From NCBI GenBank assembly GCA_946410005.1, contig CAMJYS010000059.1:1-5231 (forward strand): a stretch of 5,231 nucleotides of DNA, in the 5' to 3' direction. Source of the DNA: an uncultured Clostridia bacterium (GTDB lineage Bacteria > Bacillota > Clostridia > Oscillospirales > Acutalibacteraceae). Below the pieces are notes generated by a model that had not been told where the DNA came from, did no database searches, and worked only from the letters and a program-made list of their open reading frames with translations. This document shows positions 1 through 5,231 of this stretch, piece by piece (within the stretch, counting starts at the first letter, position 1; every line of letters begins with the position of its first letter). Both the position numbers and the translations under genes were made by a program.

Positions 1-45
1 CCACCGAGATCTACACTCTTTCCCTACACGACGCTCTTCCGATCT
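1..45 (+). other. Illumina TruSeq P5-side adapter (non-genomic)
   Basis: These bases match the Illumina TruSeq universal (P5/read 1) adapter, running from its CCACCGAGATCTACAC part to the terminal GCTCTTCCGATCT. Genomic sequence starts immediately after, at base 46, in the middle of a conserved protein motif. This is library-construction sequence left by untrimmed read-through of a short insert, and it should be removed before any analysis. Any translation through it is meaningless. Confidence 0.98.
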
Positions 46-588
46 GACAGAAACACAAGCGGATTGGTTATTGCCGCAAAAAACGCCAAAACCCTTAAAG
101 TATTAAATGAAAAAATGAAGCTTCGAGAAATTAAAAAAAGTTATATCTGCATAATTTGTGGCAAAATGCCGAAAAAATCCGGCACACTTACCGGATATTT
201 AGAAAAAAACGAATCGGAAAACAAAGTTTATATATATTCATCTAAGCCTACAAAAATCAAGAATTTTAAAACCATTATCACCGGTTACGACGTTATATCG
301 TCAAAAAATGATTTTAGCTTACTTAATATTAATCTATTAACCGGCAGAACGCATCAAATAAGAGCGCATTTTTCTTCAATCGGCAAGCCATTGTTAGGCG
401 ACAGTAAATATGGTAAAAATGCGATAAATCGACAATTTAAATATAAATATCAAGCGCTTTGTTCCTATAAATTAGAATTTAAATTCGAAGCTTCTGCAGA
501 TCATTTGGAATATTTAAACAATCAAAAATTCGAAATCCCTCTAGAAAAAATATGGTTTGTAAAAGATTTTTACGATAATCTTACTTAA
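46..588 (+). CDS. 23S rRNA pseudouridine synthase, RluC/RluD family (5'-truncated)
   Basis: This is the C-terminal 180 residues of a cytoplasmic enzyme that isomerises uridine to pseudouridine in RNA, most likely 23S rRNA. Reading from base 46 without interruption, it begins DRNTSGLVIAAKNAKTL, which is the family's HRLDRxTSGL motif starting at its Asp, the catalytic nucleophile. The second family signature, GRTHQIRAHFSSIGKPLLGD, lies at codons 103-122. The intervening GTLTGYLEK segment resembles clostridial members of the family. The N-terminal S4 RNA-binding domain usual in RluC/RluD, and the His-Arg-Leu before the Asp, are missing because the left end is adapter, so this is an assembly cut and not a pseudogene. 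The apparent TTG start at 64 is not real. The stop codon abuts the stop of the convergent membrane-protein gene. Family membership is secure, but the exact target uridine cannot be assigned. Confidence 0.93.
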   Translation, partial: DRNTSGLVIAAKNAKTLKVLNEKMKLREIKKSYICIICGKMPKKSGTLTGYLEKNESENKVYIYSSKPTKIKNFKTIITGYDVISSKNDFSLLNINLLTGRTHQIRAHFSSIGKPLLGDSKYGKNAINRQFKYKYQALCSYKLEFKFEASADHLEYLNNQKFEIPLEKIWFVKDFYDNLT

Positions 589-1233
589 CTAAAATTCGAA
601 AAATCTTGAAAATGCAGCCATAAATCCGGAATCAACCAACGAAGATATTAAGAGTATCGAAATAGCATAGCAAAATCTATGCAAATGACTTTTAAATTCT
701 TTCCGAAAACTGATTTTACAGTCGGTTTTCGGAAATATATTTTTTAAAAATTTATAAGAAATATCCATCGCACTGCAAGAAATAAAAATAAAACCTATTA
801 AAGATATAAATATTCCGGGCAAAAGAATTAAAGTATAAAAAGCTATGCCTTTCAGACCATATATGAAGTAAAGATAACCTGCTGAAATTCCGATTCCAAA
901 GCTTTTAATCAAAATAATCAATGGTATTACCGCTATTCCCCAAAAAGACAGTGCCGTTAATTCTAAAATCAAAGCAAAAATAAAAGCGGAAACAAAAGAC
1001 GTTATAAATATTTCCGTCCACGAACTTTCTATTCTGTATTTGAAGTCGTTTAAAAACAGAAAGTCTAATTTATGTAAAAATTCCATATTGACGTTTCCGA
1101 CCGCTATAGCACCTAATGTCATTCCGACTACGATACATAAAGTTAAAATTATCAAAATAATGCTATTGGTTGAGGGGCTTAAAAACCCATAATTTTTTAA
1201 AAAAGTAATTATATTTTTTGATACTCTTTTCAT
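589..1233 (-). CDS. spoIIM: SpoIIM-like stage II sporulation membrane protein
   Basis: This 214-residue integral membrane protein has five hydrophobic segments, at about residues 24-44, 74-94, 97-122, 128-154 and 186-208. The central part (ELTALSFWGI, then IPLIILIKSFGIGISAGY, then GLKGIAFY and LLPGIFIS) resembles the SpoIIM/DUF95 family, and the length is about that of Bacillus subtilis SpoIIM. In Bacillus, SpoIIM works with SpoIID and SpoIIP in peptidoglycan remodelling during forespore engulfment. That role is inferred here by family, not shown. The ATG at 1233-1231 is preceded by AAGGAG (1240-1245) with 6 bases between, a good start. The gene converges on the pseudouridine synthase gene with no spacer. 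Upstream, a terminator separates it from pckG, so it probably has its own promoter, but I found no convincing sigma-A or sigma-E promoter in the 100 bp before it. An alternative is a distant SpoIIM-family membrane protein without a sporulation role. Confidence 0.72.
   Translation of the reverse strand: MKRVSKNIITFLKNYGFLSPSTNSIILIILTLCIVVGMTLGAIAVGNVNMEFLHKLDFLFLNDFKYRIESSWTEIFITSFVSAFIFALILELTALSFWGIAVIPLIILIKSFGIGISAGYLYFIYGLKGIAFYTLILLPGIFISLIGFIFISCSAMDISYKFLKNIFPKTDCKISFRKEFKSHLHRFCYAISILLISSLVDSGFMAAFSRFFEF
701..745 (+). terminator. Possible intrinsic terminator of the pseudouridine synthase gene, inside spoIIM
   Basis: Bases 701-713 pair with 722-734 to form a 13-bp stem with an 8-base loop. 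In + strand RNA all pairs hold, including one U-G wobble (711/724); on the - strand the same pair is a C-A mismatch, so the hairpin favours + transcription. A run of six T (740-745) follows after ATATA. Since the convergent genes leave no intergenic space, this could end the leftmost gene's transcript within the antisense of spoIIM. The T-tract begins 5 bases after the stem, which is weaker than a classical terminator. A smaller 6-bp hairpin (665-670 with 677-682) lies just before it. Confidence 0.4.
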
Positions 1234-1319
1234 AAACTGCTCCTTTATTTTTACATCTGCGAATTTTAATTCAATACATCTTGTAAATCTTTATTCCAAA
1301 ACAAAACAAATTATGAATA

Positions 1320-1360
1320 TCAACAACAAACCCCTCTGATTTTCCAAAAAATCAAAGGGG
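1320..1360 (-). terminator. Intrinsic terminator of pckG
   Basis: Bases 1331-1343 and 1348-1360 form a 13-bp stem with a 4-base loop. Read on the - strand, the four terminal C-G pairs close the base, one pair is a G-U wobble, and the tail runs TTTGTTGTTGAT. On the + strand the wobble becomes a C-A mismatch, so the structure is built for leftward RNA. It starts 21 bases after the pckG stop codon and lies about 98 bases before the spoIIM start, separating the two transcription units. Confidence 0.85.
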
Positions 1361-1381
1361 AAATTTAAACATATTTTACCA

Positions 1382-3151
1382 TTACATATTCTCGAGTCGA
1401 GATTTGAGTTTGTTAAGTTCGTTTTTAAGGTCTTTCGAAAGATTATCGCCAAAGATTTTATAAAATTCTTTTATACTATCAAGCTCTTTTATCCAAAGGT
1501 TTTTATCTATTTTTAAAAGCTTTTTCAAAGTTTCTTTCGAAACTCCGCTTCCCTCTAAGTTTATATCATTTTCAAACGGCATATAGCCAATTGCTGTATT
1601 TTTTGCGTCTATTTTATTATCGCAACGTTTTAATATCCACTCTAAAACTCGAATATTATCGCCAAATCCCGGCCAAATAAATTTTCCGTCTTCGTCTACT
1701 CTAAACCAATTTACTCCAAATATTTTCGGTGCTTTATCTCCAAGCAGTTTGCCCATTTTAATCCAATGCTTAAAATAATCGCCCATATTATATCCGCAAA
1801 ATGGCATCATTGCCATTGGATTATGACTCAAAACGCCAACTTTTCCCGTTGAAGCTGCTGTACTTTCCGACGAAATTGCCGAACCGACAAAAACGCCATG
1901 ATTCCAATCAAAAGATTGATATACCAGCGGAGTTGTTTGTGCTCTTCTGCCGCCAAATATAATTGCGGAAATCGGCACGCCCTCAGGATTATCAAATTCA
2001 GGGCTAATACAAGGACAATTTTTTGCGGGTGCTGTAAATCTACTGTTCGGATGTGCGCCTTTTTTATCGGATAATTTCCCGTTCCACTTGTTTCCCAACC
2101 AGTCAATAGCATTTTCAGGTGGATTATTATCCATTCCTTCCCACCAAACCGTATTGTCATCTAAGTTCTGAACAACGTTCGTAAAAATTGTATTTTTAGA
2201 TGTACTTTTAAGAGCGTTCGGGTTGGACTTTTCATTTGTTCCGGGTGCGACTCCGAAAAAACCATTTTCGGGATTTACTGCCCACAGTCTGCCGTCTTTT
2301 CCTATTCTAAGCCATGCTATATCGTCGCCGACACACCAAATTTTATATCCTGCTTTTTTATATATTTCCGGAGGAATAAGCATCGCTAAATTCGTTTTTC
2401 CACAAGCAGAAGGAAATGCTGCGCAAATATATTTTATTTCTCCACTTGGCGGCTGGATTCCTAAAATTAACATATGTTCGGCCATCCAGTTTTCATTTTT
2501 ACCTTGATACGACGCTATTCTAAGCGCAAAACATTTTTTACCCAAAAGTACATTTCCGCCATAGCAAGAATTTACCGATATAATTGCGTTATCTTGCGGA
2601 AAATGACAAACGTATCTATTTTCTTCGTCAACATCGCAAGAGCAATGAAGTCCTCTTACCCATTCTTCGCTATCTCCTAGATTGTCCAGAATTTCTTTGC
2701 CTACTCTTGTCATTATCGCCATATTTAAAACTGTATATATCGAATCGGTTATCTCTATTCCTATTTTAGAAAATTTAGAGCCCGGTATTCCCATTGCGTA
2801 AGGAATAACATACATCGTTTTCCCTTTATAGCTACCTCGTGCGATTTTATACAGCTTATCATAAGCGTATTCAGGCGCCCACCAATTATTTGTCGGACCT
2901 GCTTCATCTTTTGTTTTCGTACAAATAAAAGTTCTGCTTTCCGTTCTTGCAACGTCGTTGGGATTTGTTCTTCTAAGGTAACAGCCCGGCAATTTTTCTT
3001 GATTTAACTGAATAATCTCTCCTTTTTCACAAGCCTCTTCCCTCAAATTGTTCAGCTGTTCCTCAGAACCGTCAATCCAAACAACATTTTCCGGATTAAC
3101 AATTTCTTTTATTTTTTCTACCCATTTAAGTACAGAATTATTTGTTGTCAT
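1382..3151 (-). CDS. pckG: Phosphoenolpyruvate carboxykinase, GTP-dependent
   Basis: This cytoplasmic enzyme catalyses oxaloacetate + GTP to PEP + GDP + CO2 (EC 4.1.1.32), for gluconeogenesis or, in anaerobes, possibly CO2-fixing PEP carboxylation. With the ATG at 3151 it is 589 residues, normal for the family and intact. Motifs in order (this start): TMYVIPYAMG (112-121) and SKIGIEITDS (128-137); YGGN (197-200), substrate site; GKKCFALR (204-211) and AEHMLILG (224-231), which hold the Mn-binding Lys and His equivalents; FPSACGKTN (246-254), the GTP P-loop with the reactive Cys; VGDDIAW (274-280), kinase-2 with the metal-binding Asp; FGGRRAQTTPLVY (399-411); the omega-loop lid region (about 429-460); and NWFR (481-484). 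These are GTP-type, not ATP-type (pckA), signatures. A longer frame opens at 3211 but lacks a ribosome binding site. The gene is monocistronic, with its own promoter and terminator, and is divergent from ptsHI. Confidence 0.97.
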   Translation of the reverse strand: MTTNNSVLKWVEKIKEIVNPENVVWIDGSEEQLNNLREEACEKGEIIQLNQEKLPGCYLRRTNPNDVARTESRTFICTKTKDEAGPTNNWWAPEYAYDKLYKIARGSYKGKTMYVIPYAMGIPGSKFSKIGIEITDSIYTVLNMAIMTRVGKEILDNLGDSEEWVRGLHCSCDVDEENRYVCHFPQDNAIISVNSCYGGNVLLGKKCFALRIASYQGKNENWMAEHMLILGIQPPSGEIKYICAAFPSACGKTNLAMLIPPEIYKKAGYKIWCVGDDIAWLRIGKDGRLWAVNPENGFFGVAPGTNEKSNPNALKSTSKNTIFTNVVQNLDDNTVWWEGMDNNPPENAIDWLGNKWNGKLSDKKGAHPNSRFTAPAKNCPCISPEFDNPEGVPISAIIFGGRRAQTTPLVYQSFDWNHGVFVGSAISSESTAASTGKVGVLSHNPMAMMPFCGYNMGDYFKHWIKMGKLLGDKAPKIFGVNWFRVDEDGKFIWPGFGDNIRVLEWILKRCDNKIDAKNTAIGYMPFENDINLEGSGVSKETLKKLLKIDKNLWIKELDSIKEFYKIFGDNLSKDLKNELNKLKSRLENM

Positions 3152-3159
3152 TAATTTTT

Positions 3160-3165
3160 CTCCTT
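3160..3165 (-). promoter_or_regulatory. Ribosome binding site that fixes the pckG start
   Basis: On the - strand this reads AAGGAG, 8 bases before the ATG at 3151-3149, giving a protein that begins MTTNNSVLKWVEKI. The in-frame ATG codons at 3211 and 3208 have no purine-rich element ahead of them, and would add 20 residues (MMSQVDFVFITKYLFEGEKL) that do not resemble the family N-terminus. Those codons are best read as part of the 5' leader. Confidence 0.9.
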
Positions 3166-3237
3166 CGAATAAATATTTAGTAATAAATACAAAATCAACT
3201 TGCGACATCATATGGTAACAAGCTTAATTTTAGTTAT

Positions 3238-3267
3238 ATTATAGCAAAGATGTTAAACTTTTGAAAA
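3238..3267 (-). promoter_or_regulatory. Predicted sigma-A promoter of pckG
   Basis: On the - strand there is a perfect TATAAT (3243-3238) preceded by TGC, making an extended -10. An 18-base spacer leads to TTTTCA (3267-3262), which matches 4 of 6 bases of the -35 consensus. Transcription would start near 3231, giving a leader of about 80 bases. The strong extended -10 makes the weak -35 acceptable. One copy of the recurrent TGAAAAT heptamer covers the -35. Confidence 0.7.
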
Positions 3268-3386
3268 TTTAATTTCAAATAATAAAACTCAAATTTAAAT
3301 TACTTATTTTCAGTCTGAAAATTCATACATTAATTCACATATTAACATATAAATTTTCAAGTCGATTTTTGGTATTGACATTTTCA
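3262..3386. repeat. Cluster of five ATTTTCA/TGAAAAT heptamers between divergent promoters
   Basis: The heptamer occurs at 3262-3268 (TGAAAAT), 3306-3312 (ATTTTCA), 3316-3322 (TGAAAAT), 3353-3359 (ATTTTCA) and 3380-3386 (ATTTTCA). The second and third copies form a perfect 17-bp dyad, ATTTTCAGTCTGAAAAT, at 3306-3322. The outermost copies overlap the -35 region of pckG and the -35/spacer of ptsH. The same heptamer is much sparser in the coding DNA of this window. The arrangement would suit an operator set for a regulator of both units. No known regulator site was recognised, and AT-rich composition raises the chance background. Confidence 0.4.
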
Positions 3387-3403
3387 GCGGTTTATAAAAT
3401 AAT
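3375..3403 (+). promoter_or_regulatory. Predicted sigma-A promoter of ptsHI
   Basis: A perfect -35 TTGACA (3375-3380), an ideal 17-base spacer and AATAAT (3398-3403, 5 of 6 bases) form a convincing vegetative promoter. Transcription would begin near 3410, leaving an unusually long leader of about 195 bases before ptsH. A second, weaker candidate lies closer to the gene: TTGAAT (3535-3540), 17 bases, TATGAA (3558-3563). Confidence 0.68.
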
Positions 3404-3409
3404 ATTTAT

Positions 3410-3605
3410 GTAATAAATATGTGTTCGTTGTACATTTTTAAGTGCTGAAATGCATTACAACTTTAGATTTAAAAATTTATCACAAAATTAATTTAAAATA
3501 TCAGAAAGGCATTTTGTTGAACAGGCAGACTGCTTTGAATTGTGCCTAATATCAGTGTATGAAACGGCAGTTTGTTCAGGTTCTTAAAATACGGTGAGTT
3601 GTCCT
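3410..3605 (+). promoter_or_regulatory. Long, potentially structured ptsH 5' leader
   Basis: This stretch has no coding potential that I can support. It contains several complementary segments. GTTGTA (3427-3432) pairs with TACAAC (3456-3461). TGAACA (3518-3523) pairs with TGTTCA (3573-3578), and within that ACTGC (3529-3533) pairs with GCAGT (3567-3571). AGGCA, at 3507-3511 or 3523-3527, could pair with TGCCT (3543-3547). The octamer AATATCAG is repeated at 3497-3504 and 3548-3555. No T-tract terminator, known riboswitch or LicT/GlcT-type antiterminator sequence was recognised, so a regulatory role is only inferred from leader length and possible pairing. Confidence 0.3.
3593..3598 (+). promoter_or_regulatory. 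Ribosome binding site that fixes the ptsH start
   Basis: GGTGAG matches the GGTGA part of the anti-16S consensus and sits 7 bases before ATG 3606-3608. The in-frame GTG at 3594 lies inside this site and has no binding site of its own, so the four extra residues it would add (MSCP) are not expected in the protein. Confidence 0.75.
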
Positions 3606-3899
3606 ATGAAATTTTTTAAATATATCGTACAAAGTGAAAATGGATTGCACGCAAGACCTGCAGGGTTACTCGTAAAAGCAGCTTCTGAATTTGAATCGAA
3701 AATTCAAATTTATAAAGGTGAAGACATAACAGAATCTGACGAAGAAACTTTAAAATCAGCAGATGCAAAAGGCTTATTTTCACTTATGGGCTTGAATTTG
3801 AAAAAAGGAGAAACATTCACTCTTGTTGCAAATGGCTCGGACGAAGAAAAAGCAACTTTAGAGCTTGAAAAGTTTATAAAAGAAGATTTACATCTATAA
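3606..3899 (+). CDS. ptsH: HPr phosphocarrier protein of the PTS (with insertion)
   Basis: HPr is the small cytoplasmic carrier that takes phosphate from enzyme I and passes it to sugar-specific EIIA proteins. From ATG 3606 it has 97 residues, against about 88 usually. The active-site motif is GLHARPAGLL with His15 at exactly the canonical position, plus Arg17. The C-terminal half (AKGLFSLMGLNLKKGETFTLVANG, residues 54-77, with no stretch beyond the normal fold) aligns with the second half of HPr. Two features are unusual. About ten acidic residues, DITESDEETL (40-49), sit between the KGE turn and the following conserved segment. And the position of Ser46, target of HPr kinase in Bacillus, aligns with Gly56, so CcpA-type signalling through that serine seems absent; Ser59 is nearby but not equivalent. 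It is followed after 30 bases by ptsI, forming an operon. Confidence 0.93.
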   Translation: MKFFKYIVQSENGLHARPAGLLVKAASEFESKIQIYKGEDITESDEETLKSADAKGLFSLMGLNLKKGETFTLVANGSDEEKATLELEKFIKEDLHL

Positions 3900-3929
3900 A
3901 AAATCACTCGAAAAGAGGCGTTTGCAAAA

Positions 3930-5185
3930 ATGATTGTTTTAAAAGGAATCGGAGTATTTGCAGATATATCCTTCGGCACGCTTTTAATAAAAACAGACAT
4001 TAACGAAGGTATCTCGAAAATACACGTAAATGATACCGAAAAAGAACTCCAAAGATATTATTTGGCCAAAAATTTAGCTTGCGAACAGATACGAAGTCTT
4101 TACGAGGAAGCTTTGCAAAAATTCGGAACATCGGAAGCTGATATTTTTGCAACACACGAGATGATGCTAAAAGACAAAGACTTCGAAAATACTGTTTTAG
4201 ATATTATAAAAAATCAAAAACTGAATGCCGAATATGCTGTATTGCAAACATCTAAACAATTTTCAGAAATATTTCTAAATATGAACGATGAGTATATGAG
4301 AGAACGAGCCAACGACGTTAAAGATGTTTCCTGTCGCTTAATCAATTGTATACAGGGTAAAAAAGAGGTTCGTGAAAAAAATATCGAAAATTGCATTATA
4401 AGTGCAACGGATTTAACACCAAGCGAGGTTTCCGAGCTACACAAGCAGGGCGTAAAAGGTTTTGTTTTATCTGAAGGCTCTGCATGTTCGCATGCTTCAA
4501 TAATTTCTAAAGTCCTGAAAATCCCGTCTGTAGTAGCTCTCGGAGAACAATTGAAACCGGAATATAATAATAAAAAAGTTATAGTCGACGGTATCTCAGG
4601 TGTTGTTTATATAGACCCTGACGAAATAACCATAAGAGAAATGTCAAAAAAGAAAGCTCAAAATGATGAACAAAAAAATCTTCTAAGTTCTTTGAAAGGT
4701 AAAGAAAATATCACAAAAGACGGAGTTAAAATAAACATATTTGCAAACTTAAACAGTCCCGAAGAAATAGATGAGGTGCTCCAGAACGATTCAGGAGGAA
4801 TAGGACTGTTCAGAAGTGAGTTTTTATATTTAAATAGAAATTCGTTACCTACCGAAGATGAACAATTCGAAATTTATAAAGGCATCGTCCGAAAAATGGG
4901 CAGTAAAAAAGTAATAATAAGAACTATCGACATAGGTTCCGATAAAAGTGTAAATTATCTTAATTTATCGAAAGAAATTAATCCCGCTATGGGCTGTCGA
5001 GGAATTCGATTGTGTTTTGAACATCCAGAAATTTTTATAACTCAACTTTGTGCTATTTACAGAGCCTCTGTTTTCGGAAATATTTCAATCATGTTTCCAA
5101 TGATAATATCCTTAGAAGAAGTATCGGAAATAAAAAAATATATTAAAGAAGCTAAAAATCGACTTAGCGAGCGGGGTATAGAATT
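3930..5185 (+). CDS. ptsI: PTS enzyme I, PEP-protein phosphotransferase (3'-truncated)
   Basis: Enzyme I autophosphorylates from PEP and passes the phosphate to HPr, the first step of PTS sugar uptake in the cytoplasm. 418 codons are present, roughly three quarters of a normal 540-575-residue protein. The helical HPr-binding region spans about residues 30-140. The phosphohistidine domain carries SEGSACSHASI, with active-site His188 (E. coli His189). The PEP-binding barrel shows GGIGLFRSEFLYL with Arg295, RTIDIGSDK with Arg331, NPAMGCRGIR, and MFPMI near the right end. The metal-binding Glu/Asp and catalytic Cys of the barrel's C-terminal part are beyond the window. ATG 3930 is preceded by AGAGG (3914-3918), 11 bases away. 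The frame runs directly into adapter at 5186, so the truncation is an assembly end and not a mutation. The gene is co-transcribed with ptsH. Confidence 0.95.
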
Positions 5186-5231
5186 AGATCGGAAGAGCAC
5201 ACGTCTGAACTCCAGTCACACGTATCAATCT
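5186..5231 (+). other. Illumina TruSeq P7-side adapter with index (non-genomic)
   Basis: The sequence starts AGATCGGAAGAGCACACG and continues through the TruSeq index adapter to CCAGTCAC (ending 5219). An 8-base barcode, ACGTATCA (5220-5227), and the constant ATCT follow. The first A may be the A-tail or a genomic base. This is untrimmed read-through, not part of the organism. Confidence 0.98.

Noticed and set aside
1246..1330. Sigma-E promoter for spoIIM
   Set aside because: There is an ATATT-like box and several AT-rich hexamers, but no pair of -35 and -10 elements at correct spacing.
1828..2952. Open frames of 61-110 codons on both strands within pckG (for example 1828-2160 - and 2223-2507 +)
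   Set aside because: They lie wholly within the well-supported PckG frame, lack credible ribosome binding sites and show no recognisable motifs. They are shadow frames.
3152..3211. In-frame 20-residue N-terminal extension of PckG from ATG 3211
   Set aside because: There is no ribosome binding site before 3211 or 3208, whereas AAGGAG stands 8 bases before ATG 3151. The extension also does not fit the family N-terminus.
3380..3575. Possible CcpA cre sites near 3380-3400 (reverse strand) and near 3560-3575
   Set aside because: Each keeps a CG core or flank but misses at least two conserved positions of the cre consensus. Loss of the Ser46 equivalent in HPr also argues against classical CcpA control.
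3505..3580. LicT/GlcT-type antiterminator (RAT) before ptsH
   Set aside because: Base pairing is possible, but the characteristic RAT sequence and an overlapping T-tailed terminator are absent.
3710..4444. Reverse-strand frames of 76 and 96 codons opposite ptsH and ptsI
   Set aside because: They are antisense to two clearly coding genes, have low-complexity hydrophobic and serine-rich translations, and have no supporting signals.
1..5231. Terminal sequences as mobile-element or attachment ends
   Set aside because: Both ends match TruSeq adapters, and no genomic inverted repeat or target-site duplication is present.

Overview
The window is a 5.2-kb assembled fragment of a low-GC genome, probably an endospore-forming Firmicute of the Clostridia. 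The basis is strongly AT-rich DNA, AGGAG-type ribosome binding sites, a SpoIIM-like sporulation membrane protein, a clostridial-style HPr and a GTP-type PEP carboxykinase. No species can be named from the sequence. The first 45 and last 46 bases are not genomic: they are Illumina TruSeq adapters (P5 side on the left, P7/index side on the right). The real sequence therefore runs from 46 to about 5185, and both end genes are cut by the adapters.

Layout from left to right. (1) 46-588, +: the 3' two-thirds or so of an RluC/RluD-family 23S rRNA pseudouridine synthase, beginning exactly at its catalytic aspartate. (2) 589-1233, -: a five-helix membrane protein resembling SpoIIM, convergent with the first gene and separated from it by zero bases. 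A terminator-like hairpin pointing in the + direction lies inside its coding sequence. (3) 1234-1381: a short gap holding a strong intrinsic terminator for the next gene. (4) 1382-3151, -: complete GTP-dependent phosphoenolpyruvate carboxykinase (PckG), whose start is set by a clear ribosome binding site. (5) 3152-3605: a 454-bp divergent intergenic region with a promoter for each side, five copies of an ATTTTCA/TGAAAAT heptamer, and a potentially structured ptsH leader. (6) 3606-3899, +: ptsH (HPr), with an acidic insertion and no Ser46 equivalent. (7) 3930-5185, +: ptsI (enzyme I), truncated on the right by adapter.

Functionally, the right half is a phosphoenolpyruvate node. PckG interconverts oxaloacetate and PEP, and enzyme I and HPr use PEP to energise sugar uptake. 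The two transcription units diverge from one shared control region, so common regulation is plausible but unproven. I found no mobile element, CRISPR array, tRNA or rRNA, and no previously undescribed system. The points most worth a second look are the repeated motif between pckG and ptsH, the unusual HPr, and the adapter contamination.
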